From NCBI GenBank assembly GCA_004556545.1, contig SFGO01000013.1, forward strand, positions 1 through 38,132: a stretch of DNA of 38,132 nt, in the 5' to 3' direction. The notes under the pieces are model-generated. The model did not search any database. It was not told the DNA's origin and worked only from the letters and a program-made list of their open reading frames with translations. Within the stretch, counting starts at the first letter, position 1. Each line of letters starts with the position of its first letter. The DNA is from Clostridiales bacterium. GTDB lineage: Bacteria; Bacillota; Clostridia; Christensenellales; Aristaeellaceae. Below are positions 1-7,476 of the stretch, one piece after another. Both the position numbers and the translations under genes were made by a program.

Positions 1-46
1 GCGACAGTTCATCGCTCAGCGCTGACAGACTCATTTGCTTATTCAT
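1..46 (-). CDS. Transposase N-terminus (partial, IS5-like)
   Basis: An ATG at 46-44 on the minus strand opens a frame reading MNKQMSLSALSDELS that runs off the window. This start resembles the N-terminus of IS5-group transposases of Firmicutes, which begin with a short leucine/serine-rich helix before the DUF772 region; that is from memory and only 15 residues are visible. A TATAAT-like -10 lies a few bases upstream. No catalytic part can be seen, so family and integrity cannot be judged. Confidence 0.4.
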   Translation of the reverse strand, partial: MNKQMSLSALSDELS

Positions 47-100
47 ATCTGTATTATATCACTTCTGCGGCTGTTTTGCATTATGCGGTAGTGCCCTAAA
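1..100 (-). mobile_element. End of an IS5-like insertion sequence (partial)
   Basis: The left edge holds the 5' end of a leftward transposase-like gene with its own -10 (TATAAT, complement of 53-58). Beyond it toward the window is TAGGGCACTACC (minus strand, about 88-99), which could be the terminal inverted repeat of the element. The boundary is inferred from this motif and from the next gene ending at 119. The other end and target duplication lie outside the window, so the exact limit and family are uncertain. Confidence 0.45.
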
Positions 101-118
101 TCTAAATCGAGAAGGCGC

Positions 119-1354
119 TTAGAAGGTCAGGGCCTCGTTGTCAGTGTCCAGCTTCTGAAGGACTTCCTCTTTCGTCATCAGGTCGGCCATGTAGCCCTGC
201 AGGGTATCGCCCAGATTGGTGCCGGTAGGCAGCTGCTGGTAAATCCAGGGGGAAACGTTGCCGCTTTCCGCATAGGAGAGATAATCGGTGTAGTACCGGA
301 AGCCGTCCAGCACTTCAGACTTGTACGCCACGGAGGGAACGCCTGCGCCCGCAAAGGTGAAGCAAATGCTGTTGTGGCCGGTGGGATCCGAGGTGTCGTA
401 CATGTAATCCAGCACCTTTTCGACGGCCGCCATTTTTTCTTCCGACAGGTTGGCGTTTACGGCAATCGCTACCGAAACGTCCACGGCCAGTTTGTTCTTG
501 GAGGCGTCGTCGCTGGCGGGCACGGCGAACAGGCCGGGGTTCATGTTGGGATCCACCTGATTGACGGTTTCCAAACTCCAGTCGCCCTGAATCAGCATGG
601 CCGCTTTTCCGGCGGCGAAATCGTTGAAGCCGGTATCAGAGGTCGCGTCCATATACTTTTCCCCGGAATACTGCTTCAGCAGATCCATAAAACGGAAGAT
701 TTCATCCACATTAGGCGTATCGGCATAGGATTCACCGGCGGCGATGCCGTTCACCCAGCTCTTGTAATCATCGCCCAGCGCAGAGGTGAGCAGCGTAGTG
801 GCCAGATGATTCAGCGTCCAGGAGGAAGCGTAGGTGGCGGCAAAGGGAACGATGCCGGCAGCCGTCAGCTTTTCACAAACCTCGACCATTTCGGAGTAGG
901 TGGTGGGGATTTTTTCGATGCCGGCCTGCTCAAACAGCGCGGGATTGTAGAAGCAGCCTACGATCTGCTGCTGATACGGCATGGCGTAAATCTTGCCGTC
1001 CAGAGATACGCAGTCTTTGGTGGAATCCAGCAGACGGGAGGCGGCCTCGGTGCCGGTCAGATCGGCCAGACGTCCGGCAGCGGCGCTTTCATAGACCTTG
1101 GCGTAGGGCGTGAGATTGTACATATCCGGAAGATCGTTGGCCGCAATACGGGCGCTGAGATATTCGTCGATGTTTGAAATGACTTCGATCACAAACTCAA
1201 TTTCATCCTGACGGCGGTTAAATTCCTCGGTGGAAAGGCGGTAGGCTTCGCCGCCGCCCCATGTTACCAGTTTCACAGTCTGCTTTTCCGCCATGGCCGC
1301 CGCGCAGCCAAGCGTCAGGCACAGGGCCAGTACCATAGCCAAAAACTTCTTCAT
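119..1354 (-). CDS. ABC sugar transporter substrate-binding protein
   Basis: 411-residue extracellular solute-binding protein, family 1, expected to capture a sugar or oligosaccharide outside the membrane. A signal peptide occupies residues 1-22 (MKKFLAMVLALCL then an AxA-type site AMA|E); Cys17 lies in TLGC, a poor lipobox, so lipid anchoring is uncertain. The mature part starts with the usual beta strand (VKLVTWGGG) and has the family hinge and aromatic-rich C-terminal lobe. An AAGGAGG site precedes the ATG. The divergent AraC regulator and the promoter palindromes suggest sugar-induced control. Oddly, the permease genes expected just downstream are absent: an insertion-sequence end lies about 20 bp past the stop codon, so the transport operon may have been cut. 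Sugar specificity cannot be told. Confidence 0.88.
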   Translation of the reverse strand: MKKFLAMVLALCLTLGCAAAMAEKQTVKLVTWGGGEAYRLSTEEFNRRQDEIEFVIEVISNIDEYLSARIAANDLPDMYNLTPYAKVYESAAAGRLADLTGTEAASRLLDSTKDCVSLDGKIYAMPYQQQIVGCFYNPALFEQAGIEKIPTTYSEMVEVCEKLTAAGIVPFAATYASSWTLNHLATTLLTSALGDDYKSWVNGIAAGESYADTPNVDEIFRFMDLLKQYSGEKYMDATSDTGFNDFAAGKAAMLIQGDWSLETVNQVDPNMNPGLFAVPASDDASKNKLAVDVSVAIAVNANLSEEKMAAVEKVLDYMYDTSDPTGHNSICFTFAGAGVPSVAYKSEVLDGFRYYTDYLSYAESGNVSPWIYQQLPTGTNLGDTLQGYMADLMTKEEVLQKLDTDNEALTF

Positions 1355-1423
1355 TTTGCATCCTCCTTGGGGTAGTCATAGGGGTAAACGGGGTTACGGG
1401 CAAAAAATTGGAGAACGTTCCCA

Positions 1424-1435
1424 ATAAGCGCTTAT
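1424..1435. promoter_or_regulatory. LacI-type operator palindrome
   Basis: Perfect 12-bp palindrome ATAAGCGCTTAT with the central CG typical of LacI/CcpA-family operators. It covers the predicted transcription start of the substrate-binding gene, where a repressor would block initiation. A half-site with the same core (AACGCTTAT, 1531-1539) overlaps the -10 of the divergent araC promoter. A second small palindrome, GAACGTTC (1413-1420), lies next to it. The regulator is inferred; no LacI gene is in the window. Confidence 0.55.
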
Positions 1436-1443
1436 CTGTGATG

Positions 1444-1473
1444 AGTATAGCAAAGGGAGCGTTGGCTCCGCAA
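1444..1473 (-). promoter_or_regulatory. Promoter of the substrate-binding protein gene
   Basis: On the minus strand, TTGCGG (1473-1468), an 18-bp spacer and TATACT (1449-1444). The -10 is good and the -35 moderate. The predicted start of transcription falls near 1437, at the edge of the palindrome at 1424-1435. Confidence 0.6.
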
Positions 1474-1513
1474 GCTACATTTTGCCGTATCAAGGACAAA
1501 AATTGCGTTCTTC

Positions 1514-1542
1514 TTGACGGGAAAACAGCAAACGCTTATGAT
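1514..1542 (+). promoter_or_regulatory. araC-family gene promoter
   Basis: TTGACG (1514-1519), exactly 17 bp, TATGAT (1537-1542). The AACGCTTAT half-operator (1531-1539) overlaps the -10, so the same repressor or catabolite regulator could act on both divergent genes. Confidence 0.7.
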
Positions 1543-1599
1543 AACATTGGTTTGGTTCACTTTTGAAAAAGTCAATCTTTGTCAGATCGGAGGCGCGGC

Positions 1600-2484
1600 A
1601 TGAACGGACTGGTTTTTCATCAGGAAGAAAATACCTCCAATTCCCGGGATATTGACAGGCGTTATTATCGAAATTTCCGTTTTCAGCGTCATATTCACGG
1701 CAACCCGGAGCTTCTGTATGTGATTGAAGGCGAAATTGACGTAACCGTCGATGAATGTACGGAAACGGTTTCCGCCGGGCAGATGTGCATGATTCTTCCG
1801 TGGCAGATTCACTCGTTTTACACTCGGGATTTTTCCCGAACCATTGTGCTGGTGGTGGCTCATTCCTATATGGATGATTTTTTGAACAGCATGAGGGGCT
1901 ATTACGGCCAAACGCAGGTTTTTCGTCCGGAACCGGCTATTCAGGAGCTTTTTATGCAATACCTGTTCACCGGCCCTTTTCCGGATCCCTATATCATCGC
2001 CAGCGTTCTTCTGGGGCTGTGCCACTGCTTTACGGTTCAGTGCCCCATTCTGCCCTGCGAGGATTCCCGCCGCGCACCGGCGCTGTATGATGCCTTCAAC
2101 TATATCTCGGCGCATTACAAGGAGCCGCTGACGCTTGGCAGCGTAGCGGCGGAGCTGGGCTACAGTTATTATTATCTGTCCCACATTTTCAAAAGCTATG
2201 CAGGGATGGGATTCAATCGCTTCTGCAACATGCGCCGGGTGGCTGAGGCGGAGCATCTGCTGCGCAACACCGACCGTTCCGTTACGGACATCGCCTTGGA
2301 AAGCGGGTTTTCCAATACACGCAGCTTCAACCGTGCCTTTCTGGATGTGATGCATATGCCGCCGCTGCGCTATCGGGAACAGTACTCTTCCGTAGAGGGC
2401 GGCGAACGGATTTCCATTGACGAGGGAGAAGTGCAGAATATCGAGAGGGATTTTCATCCAGAACCTATTTCCAATCGGTTATGA
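1600..2484 (+). CDS. AraC-family transcriptional regulator
   Basis: 294-residue regulator. The N-terminal half is a cupin-type sensor (HIHGNPELLYVIEGEIDV followed by an LPWQIHSF segment); the C-terminal ~100 residues hold the two AraC helix-turn-helix motifs (SVAAELGYSYYYLSHIFK and DIALESGFSNTRSFNRAF) ending in the usual P.R(Y)R. The ATG at 1600 is chosen because GGAGG (1589-1593) sits six bases upstream; an upstream in-frame TTG at 1579 lacks such a site. It is divergent from the sugar-binding protein gene and probably activates it in response to a sugar. The following sequence has only a weak A/T-rich hairpin before the metK promoter. Confidence 0.88.
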   Translation: MNGLVFHQEENTSNSRDIDRRYYRNFRFQRHIHGNPELLYVIEGEIDVTVDECTETVSAGQMCMILPWQIHSFYTRDFSRTIVLVVAHSYMDDFLNSMRGYYGQTQVFRPEPAIQELFMQYLFTGPFPDPYIIASVLLGLCHCFTVQCPILPCEDSRRAPALYDAFNYISAHYKEPLTLGSVAAELGYSYYYLSHIFKSYAGMGFNRFCNMRRVAEAEHLLRNTDRSVTDIALESGFSNTRSFNRAFLDVMHMPPLRYREQYSSVEGGERISIDEGEVQNIERDFHPEPISNRL

Positions 2485-2568
2485 AGAAAACGATATTCTT
2501 CTCTTCTTTCTTCTTTCTCCCTTCTTCCGTTTGTCGTCCAAAACCAGACATTCTCCCTTCGCTGTCTA

Positions 2569-2597
2569 TTGACACCCCCTATCCCCTCTGTTATACT
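2569..2597 (+). promoter_or_regulatory. metK promoter
   Basis: TTGACA (2569-2574), 17-bp spacer, TATACT (2592-2597): near-consensus sigma-A promoter placed just ahead of the SAM riboswitch. Confidence 0.85.
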
Positions 2598-2610
2598 CCT
2601 ACCTGACAAC

Positions 2611-2764
2611 CGAACACCTTATGAAGAGTGGTTGAGGGACGGGCCCGATGAAACCCGCCAACCTGCGTAAGCGAGGTGGCAATTCCCGCAGCGTGCAAAC
2701 GCTGGCAGATAAGGTCATGAAAATATTCCTTCTCGCGCCCGCTTTTGCAGCGGGCGTGTTTTTT
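2611..2764 (+). promoter_or_regulatory. SAM-I (S-box) riboswitch with expression platform
   Basis: The leader shows the S-box signature: an AAGAGTGG..GAGGGAC..GGCCCG..GAAACCCGCCAACC run, the GGTGGCAATTCC element, and a closing P1 helix ACCTTAT (2616-2622) pairing with ATAAGGT (2709-2715). A strong terminator hairpin follows at once. In this family, bound S-adenosylmethionine stabilises the aptamer and lets the terminator form, shutting off the gene; here the target is metK, a product-feedback arrangement. Confidence 0.95.
2735..2764 (+). terminator. Riboswitch-controlled terminator
   Basis: CGCCCGC (2736-2742) pairs perfectly with GCGGGCG (2750-2756) around a seven-base loop and is followed by TGTTTTTTT. 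It lies 20 bases after the aptamer P1 helix and before metK. Confidence 0.85.
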
Positions 2765-2828
2765 ACGTAAAAAATCCGCCCGCGTGTACGGTTCCGTTGT
2801 CAAAAAATTTTTCAGGAGGAACAAAAAC

Positions 2829-4016
2829 ATGCGAACGGTCTTTACCAGTGAATCCGTTACCGAAGGGCATCCCGACAAACTCTGCGACCAGATCAGCGAC
2901 GCGGTGCTGGACGCCATTCTGGCCAGGGACCCCATGGCCCGCGTGGCCTGCGAAACCTGCGCCACGACCGGCCTTGTGCAGGTGATGGGCGAAATTACCA
3001 CTTCGACCTACGTCGCCATTGACGAAATTGCCCGGCAGGTGATCCGGGATATCGGCTATACCGGCAGCGAGCTTTGTTTCGACGGCAATAGCTGCGCCGT
3101 GCTGACCGCCGTTCATGCCCAGAGCCCGGATATTGCCATGGGCGTGGACAACGCGCTGGAAACCCGGGGCCGGGAGGGCGAGGCGTCCCACGGCGCGGGC
3201 GATCAGGGCATGATGTTCGGCTATGCCTGCAATCAGACCCCGGAATTGATGCCCCTGCCCATCTCTCTGGCGCACAAGCTGACCCGCCGCCTGACCGAGG
3301 TGCGCAAGAACGGAACACTCCCATGGCTGCGCCCCGACGGAAAGAGTCAGGTGACGGTGGAATATGAAGACGGCAAGCCCGTGGCCGTGGATACGGTCGT
3401 TCTTTCCGCCCAGCATGACGAGCAGGTCAGCCGGAAAGAGCTGGAAGAGGGCATTCTGAACGAAGTCATTCGCCCGGTCATTCCTCAGCACCTCTGGAAG
3501 GAAGATACCAAGGTTTATATCAATCCCACCGGACGCTTTGTGCTGGGCGGCCCGGCGTGCGATACGGGACTGACGGGCCGCAAGATCATCGTGGATACCT
3601 ACGGCGGATACGCCCGTCACGGCGGCGGCGCGTTCAGCGGCAAGGATCCCTCCAAGGTGGACCGTTCCGCCTGCTATGCCGCCCGCTATGTCGCCAAGAA
3701 TCTGGTGGCCGCCGGTCTGGCGGATGAGTGCGAAGTGGCGCTGGCCTATGCCATCGGCGTGGCGCAGCCCGTCAGCGTGCAGGTAAACGCCTTCGGCACC
3801 GGCAAACTGCCGGAGGATAAGCTGGGCCGTCTGGTTCTGAAGCACTTCGACCTGAGCCCCGACGGCATCATTCGGATGCTGGAGTTGCGCCGTCCCATCT
3901 ACCGGCAGACTGCCGCCTACGGCCATTTTGGCCGTACTGATGTGGAGCTTCCATGGGAGCGTATCGATCTTGCGGCGCAGCTTCAAAAAGAAGCAAAAGA
4001 CTTCACTCACGATTGA
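2829..4016 (+). CDS. metK: S-adenosylmethionine synthetase
   Basis: 395-residue enzyme making S-adenosylmethionine from methionine and ATP with release of phosphate and pyrophosphate; cytoplasmic tetramer in the known family. Both family signatures are present: GAGDQGMMFGYA in the middle and GGGAFSGKDPSKVDRSA in the C-terminal third, plus the N-terminal SVTEGHPDK methionine/ATP loop. The ATG at 2829 is chosen because AGGAGGA (2814-2820) is correctly spaced; the frame stays open upstream, but that part overlaps the riboswitch terminator. Length is close to the family norm (about 385-400). It is controlled by the S-box leader and followed by a palindrome plus T-run that may end the transcript. 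Confidence 0.97.
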   Translation: MRTVFTSESVTEGHPDKLCDQISDAVLDAILARDPMARVACETCATTGLVQVMGEITTSTYVAIDEIARQVIRDIGYTGSELCFDGNSCAVLTAVHAQSPDIAMGVDNALETRGREGEASHGAGDQGMMFGYACNQTPELMPLPISLAHKLTRRLTEVRKNGTLPWLRPDGKSQVTVEYEDGKPVAVDTVVLSAQHDEQVSRKELEEGILNEVIRPVIPQHLWKEDTKVYINPTGRFVLGGPACDTGLTGRKIIVDTYGGYARHGGGAFSGKDPSKVDRSACYAARYVAKNLVAAGLADECEVALAYAIGVAQPVSVQVNAFGTGKLPEDKLGRLVLKHFDLSPDGIIRMLELRRPIYRQTAAYGHFGRTDVELPWERIDLAAQLQKEAKDFTHD

Positions 4017-4022
4017 CCTTTT

Positions 4023-4057
4023 GCCGGAATGTTTCACGTGAAACATTCTGGCTTTTT
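4023..4057 (+). terminator. metK terminator built on a parS palindrome
   Basis: GCCGGAATGTTTCAC (4023-4037) and GTGAAACATTCTGGC (4038-4052) form a 15-bp stem with one G-U pair, followed directly by TTTTT (4053-4057). The stem contains the first parS sequence. Only the plus-strand side carries the T-run, so it would stop metK transcription. The dual role is inference. Confidence 0.6.
4028..4047. other. parS site 1 (ParB/Spo0J binding)
   Basis: AATGTTTCACGTGAAACATT, a perfect 20-bp palindrome. Its 16-bp core TGTTTCACGTGAAACA (4030-4045) fits the Bacillus subtilis parS consensus TGTTNCACGTGAAACA exactly. ParB (Spo0J) nucleates on such sites for chromosome segregation and SMC loading; they cluster around the replication origin in known genomes. 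The parAB genes are not in the window. Confidence 0.88.
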
Positions 4058-4167
4058 GCATCTGCCTGCATCAGGCAAAAAAGCGCAAAGCATGTTTTTG
4101 CACCTGATGGGAAAAATAAGTTCGGACTTTTTGAGATCACAGGAACGGGTTGTCTCAACCGGCATAC

Positions 4168-4187
4168 AATGTTTCACGTGAAACATT
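4168..4187. other. parS site 2 (ParB/Spo0J binding)
   Basis: A second, identical 20-bp palindrome exactly 140 bp downstream of the first (core 4170-4185), in the same metK-glgP spacer. Two identical copies in 160 bp make chance very unlikely. This one has no T-run after it and is not a terminator. Confidence 0.88.
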
Positions 4188-4225
4188 GCGCATCCACCGG
4201 CAAACCCCCGTCCCCAGCGCCTTGT

Positions 4226-4254
4226 TTGCATCCTTGGCGCTTTTCTGCTATAAT
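4226..4254 (+). promoter_or_regulatory. glgP promoter
   Basis: TTGCAT (4226-4231), 17-bp spacer, TATAAT (4249-4254) with an extended -10 TG two bases before it. Confidence 0.75.
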
Positions 4255-4308
4255 AACGCGGTTCCGGCCTGTATACACAGGGGGCAGTCATGATAAAGGA
4301 GGCTTTTC

Positions 4309-6759
4309 ATGCCAACCGCTACTTTCGATGTTGAATCCATCAAAAACAGTATCGTCGGCAAGCTGCAGCGCTATTACGGCATCACCGTGCCCGAAGCCAC
4401 GCCTCAGCAGCTCTACCGCGCCGTCGCTTCTACCGCCCGGGATCAGATCATGGATCGCTGGATGGTTTGCCGCAAAAAACGCCATGAGCAGCACGGCAAG
4501 CGGGTCTATTATCTTTCTGTTGAATTTCTGATGGGCCGCAGCCTGAACTGCAACCTCATCAACCTTTGCAGTCAGGATCTGTACGCCAAGGCGCTGGACG
4601 AACTGGGCATCAAGCTCAGCGACGTGCTGCCCGAGGAGCCGGAGCCCGCGCTGGGCAACGGCGGTCTGGGCCGTCTGGCGGCCTGCTTTATGGATAGTCT
4701 GGCCAGCGAGAGCCTGCCCGCCATGGGCGCGACCATCCGCTACGAGTACGGCCTGTTCCGCCAGAAGATGGTGGACGGCCAGCAGGTGGAGCTGCCCGAT
4801 AACTGGCTGGCCAACGGCAATGTGTGGGAAATCGCCGCTACCGAGGACACCTGCCAGATTCAGTTCGGCGGCCACGTGGAGCAGTACGAGGAAAACGGCC
4901 GGGAATGCTACCGCACCGTCGGCGCGTATACCATCGACGCAGTGCCCTACGATATGCCCATCGTCGGCTATAACAACGAATGCGTCAACACCCTGCGCAC
5001 GTGGAGTGCCCGCAGCCAGCAGCGCATCGACCTGCGCTCCTTTGGCGAGGGTGAGTACATGAAGGCCATGGAAGAAATGCAGATGGCGGAAGTGATCTCC
5101 AAGGTGCTTTACCCAGAGGATAAGCACTACGAGGGCAAAATGCTCCGCCTGAAGCAGCATTACTTCTTCACCAGCGCCACTTTGCAATACGCGCTGAAGA
5201 ATTTCAAGAAGTACTATGGCAACAACTTCGACCTGCTGCCGGATAAGTGCGTCTTCCATATCAACGACACCCACCCCGGACTGGCCATTCCTGAAATGAT
5301 CCGCCTGCTCATCGATCAGGAAGGGCTGGACTGGGATATGGCCTGCCGTATCACCAAGCGGTGCATGGCCTACACCAACCACACCGTCATGGCCGAGGCG
5401 CTGGAATGCTGGCCCACGGACATGATGCAGCAGACCCTCCCCCGCATCTATATGATTCTGGAGGAGCTGAACCGCCGCCTGTGCGCCGACCTGTTCGTCA
5501 GCTATCCCGACCAGTGGGAGCGCATCGGCCATATGGCGATCATCGGCTACGGTCAGGTGCATATGGCCAACCTGTGCGTGGCGATGTGCTTCAGTGTGAA
5601 CGGCGTCAGCCAGCTTCACGGCAAGATCCTCTGCGATACCCTGTTCCACGATTTCTACCTGCTGGATAAGCAGAAGTTCTGCGCCATCACCAACGGGATC
5701 ACCCATCGCCGCTGGCTGCTGGAAGCCAATCCCGCGCTGGCCTCTCTCATCACCGAGACCATCGGCGACGGCTTCCGCACCGATGCTTCTCAGCTGACCA
5801 AGCTCATGCCCTTTGCCGATGACGCGGCCTTCCGGGAAAAGTTCGATCAGGTCAAGAAAGTCAATAAGCAGCGCCTGCAAAAGCTGGTCAAGAACCGCCA
5901 GAACATCGATATCGATACGGACTTTATCTTCGATACCCAGGCCAAGCGCCTGCATGAGTACAAGCGCCAGATGCTCAACGCCCTGCACATTCAGGTGCTG
6001 TACAACCGCATCATGGACGACCCCAACTTCACCATGCCGCCCCGGCTGTTCCTCTTCGGCGCCAAGGCCGCGCCGGGATATATGCGGGCCAAGCTGATTA
6101 TCCGGTACATCAACGCGCTGGCCAAGCTGATCGACGCTTCGCCCCGGGCCCGGAAGATGATCAAGATCGTCTACATTGAAAACTACGACGTGTCCACCGC
6201 CGAGGTGCTGATTCCCGCGACCGAAATCAGCGAGCAGCTTTCCACGGCGGGCAAGGAAGCCAGCGGCACCGGCAACATGAAGTTCATGATGAACGGCGCA
6301 CTGACCATCGGCACCATGGACGGCGCCAATGTGGAAATTTACGATCAGGTGGGTCAGGATAACATCTACATCTTCGGCATGCGTTCCGATGCGGTGGAGC
6401 GGCTCTATCAGGAGGGTAACTACAACCCCATGAGCATCTTCGAAACCAATCAGGAGCTGCATAAGGCCATCAGCCAGTGGGTGGACGGCACTCTATTCCC
6501 CCATGAGCCGCTGGCCTTGCAGGATCTGTATCACACGCTGCTGGCGGGCGATTGGGGCAGCATGGCCGACCCCTATCTGGTGCTGAAGGACTTCGGCTCC
6601 TACAGCATGGCCAACCGCCGCCTGATGACCGACTATCAGGATCGGGAAAAGTGGCTCCGCATGGCGATTGCCAACACCGCGTCCTCCGGCTATTTCTCCT
6701 CCGACCGTACCATTCGGGAATACAACGAGAAAATCTGGCATATCAAGCCGGTGCTGTAA
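4309..6759 (+). CDS. glgP: Glycogen/alpha-glucan phosphorylase
   Basis: 816-residue GT35 enzyme that phosphorolyses alpha-1,4-glucans (glycogen, maltodextrin) from the non-reducing end to glucose-1-phosphate, using pyridoxal phosphate. Visible family motifs: YYLSVEFLMGRSL near residue 65, ALGNGGLGRLAACFMDSLAS near 110-130, HINDTHPGLAIPE near 320, and the PLP-lysine segment EASGTGNMKFMMNGALT with Lys658. Length is typical for the family. AAAGGAGG (4295-4302) sets the start. It has its own promoter and a strong terminator, so it is monocistronic; no other glg genes are nearby. Choice between glycogen and maltodextrin as main substrate cannot be made from sequence alone. Confidence 0.96.
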   Translation: MPTATFDVESIKNSIVGKLQRYYGITVPEATPQQLYRAVASTARDQIMDRWMVCRKKRHEQHGKRVYYLSVEFLMGRSLNCNLINLCSQDLYAKALDELGIKLSDVLPEEPEPALGNGGLGRLAACFMDSLASESLPAMGATIRYEYGLFRQKMVDGQQVELPDNWLANGNVWEIAATEDTCQIQFGGHVEQYEENGRECYRTVGAYTIDAVPYDMPIVGYNNECVNTLRTWSARSQQRIDLRSFGEGEYMKAMEEMQMAEVISKVLYPEDKHYEGKMLRLKQHYFFTSATLQYALKNFKKYYGNNFDLLPDKCVFHINDTHPGLAIPEMIRLLIDQEGLDWDMACRITKRCMAYTNHTVMAEALECWPTDMMQQTLPRIYMILEELNRRLCADLFVSYPDQWERIGHMAIIGYGQVHMANLCVAMCFSVNGVSQLHGKILCDTLFHDFYLLDKQKFCAITNGITHRRWLLEANPALASLITETIGDGFRTDASQLTKLMPFADDAAFREKFDQVKKVNKQRLQKLVKNRQNIDIDTDFIFDTQAKRLHEYKRQMLNALHIQVLYNRIMDDPNFTMPPRLFLFGAKAAPGYMRAKLIIRYINALAKLIDASPRARKMIKIVYIENYDVSTAEVLIPATEISEQLSTAGKEASGTGNMKFMMNGALTIGTMDGANVEIYDQVGQDNIYIFGMRSDAVERLYQEGNYNPMSIFETNQELHKAISQWVDGTLFPHEPLALQDLYHTLLAGDWGSMADPYLVLKDFGSYSMANRRLMTDYQDREKWLRMAIANTASSGYFSSDRTIREYNEKIWHIKPVL

Positions 6760-6775
6760 CGGCTCCGAACAAAAC

Positions 6776-6809
6776 GAATCCCCGCAGGAAAAGCCCTGCG
6801 GGGATTCTT
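6776..6809. terminator. Bidirectional terminator glgP / GNAT
   Basis: GAATCCCCGCAGG (6776-6788) pairs with CCTGCGGGGATTC (6795-6807) around a six-base loop, lying between two convergent genes. Short T-rich tracts lie on both sides, so it probably serves both. Confidence 0.8.
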
Positions 6810-7247
6810 CTATTCCAGCCGGTACACGTCCAGCCCGTCGATCAAGCCCTGATAACGAAACCCCTTCCGTACCGCAATGCACTTCGTTGCCTGCTGCTGG
6901 GGAGCGCATTCGATCACCAGCTGCCTGCGTTCCTGTCCGGCTCTTTGAATCAGCAGGTCTGTCAGGGCAGACGCATAGCCACGTCCCCAATATTCGGGCA
7001 GCAGTACCCAGCCGATCTCCCTGCTGTGCTCATCATAAGGGTGATCGATCACATACCCGATGGGCACGCCCTGTTCTTCGGCGGCATAGATCAGGGGATT
7101 TTCTGACAATCCCGCACAGAACAGGAATGCTTCCGTCTGCTCCATGCTGTAAGGCGGTTCCAGCCAACGCATGACCTCCGGGTCGGACAAAAGACGATAA
7201 AGCCAGCCCAAGTCCTCTTTCCTCATTCTGCGAATCGACAGATCCAT
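6810..7247 (-). CDS. GNAT family N-acetyltransferase
   Basis: 145-residue single-domain acetyl-CoA-dependent acetyltransferase of the RimJ/RimL-like branch. The N-terminus (IRRMRKEDLGWLYRLLSDPEVMRWL) is the typical first strand and helices; the acetyl-CoA loop is EIGWVLLPEYWGRGYASALT at about residues 77-96, where GRGYAS matches the Q/RxxGxG/A pattern. The substrate (protein N-terminus, small amine or antibiotic) cannot be deduced. A GGGAGG site (complement of 7254-7259) precedes the ATG. It is transcribed alone, facing glgP across a shared terminator. Confidence 0.85.
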   Translation of the reverse strand: MDLSIRRMRKEDLGWLYRLLSDPEVMRWLEPPYSMEQTEAFLFCAGLSENPLIYAAEEQGVPIGYVIDHPYDEHSREIGWVLLPEYWGRGYASALTDLLIQRAGQERRQLVIECAPQQQATKCIAVRKGFRYQGLIDGLDVYRLE

Positions 7248-7274
7248 ATAGAACCTCCCGGAAGCGTTTTGCCC

Positions 7275-7303
7275 ATTGTAACGGTTCGTCAGGGAAAAAG
7301 CAA
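7275..7303 (-). promoter_or_regulatory. Promoter of the GNAT gene
   Basis: Minus strand TTGCTT (7303-7298), 17 bp, TACAAT (7280-7275), about 28 bp upstream of the start codon. Confidence 0.6.
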
Positions 7304-7360
7304 CCTTCCCGCTCCAAATCCGCGAAAAAAAGCGATTTTCCGCTTCTCCTGCAAAGGGGC

Positions 7361-7389
7361 TTTCTCTTATCTTTCATTTGTGCTATACT
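7361..7389 (+). promoter_or_regulatory. lplA-like gene promoter
   Basis: Extended -10 TGCTATACT (7381-7389) with a weak -35 (TTTCTC, 7361-7366) at 17 bp. Its position downstream of an in-frame ATG at 7378 shows that translation must begin further in, at 7477. Confidence 0.6.
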
Positions 7390-7476
7390 GAGCGGGAGCC
7401 ATCATCGTTCCTCCCGGCCAGAACCGGGAAAGCATCCAAGCCCACGGAACAGCACAGGGGAAAGGCAGCAAGGGAA

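Noticed and set aside
2482..2510. Hairpin after the araC-family gene
   Set aside because: GAAGAA/TTCTTC arms are short and A/T-only; too weak to call a terminator.
4288..6462. Very long open frame antisense to glgP (over 700 codons)
   Set aside because: It mirrors the codon structure of a clear GC-rich gene, has a His/Val/Leu/Ala-rich translation without known motifs and no ribosome site.
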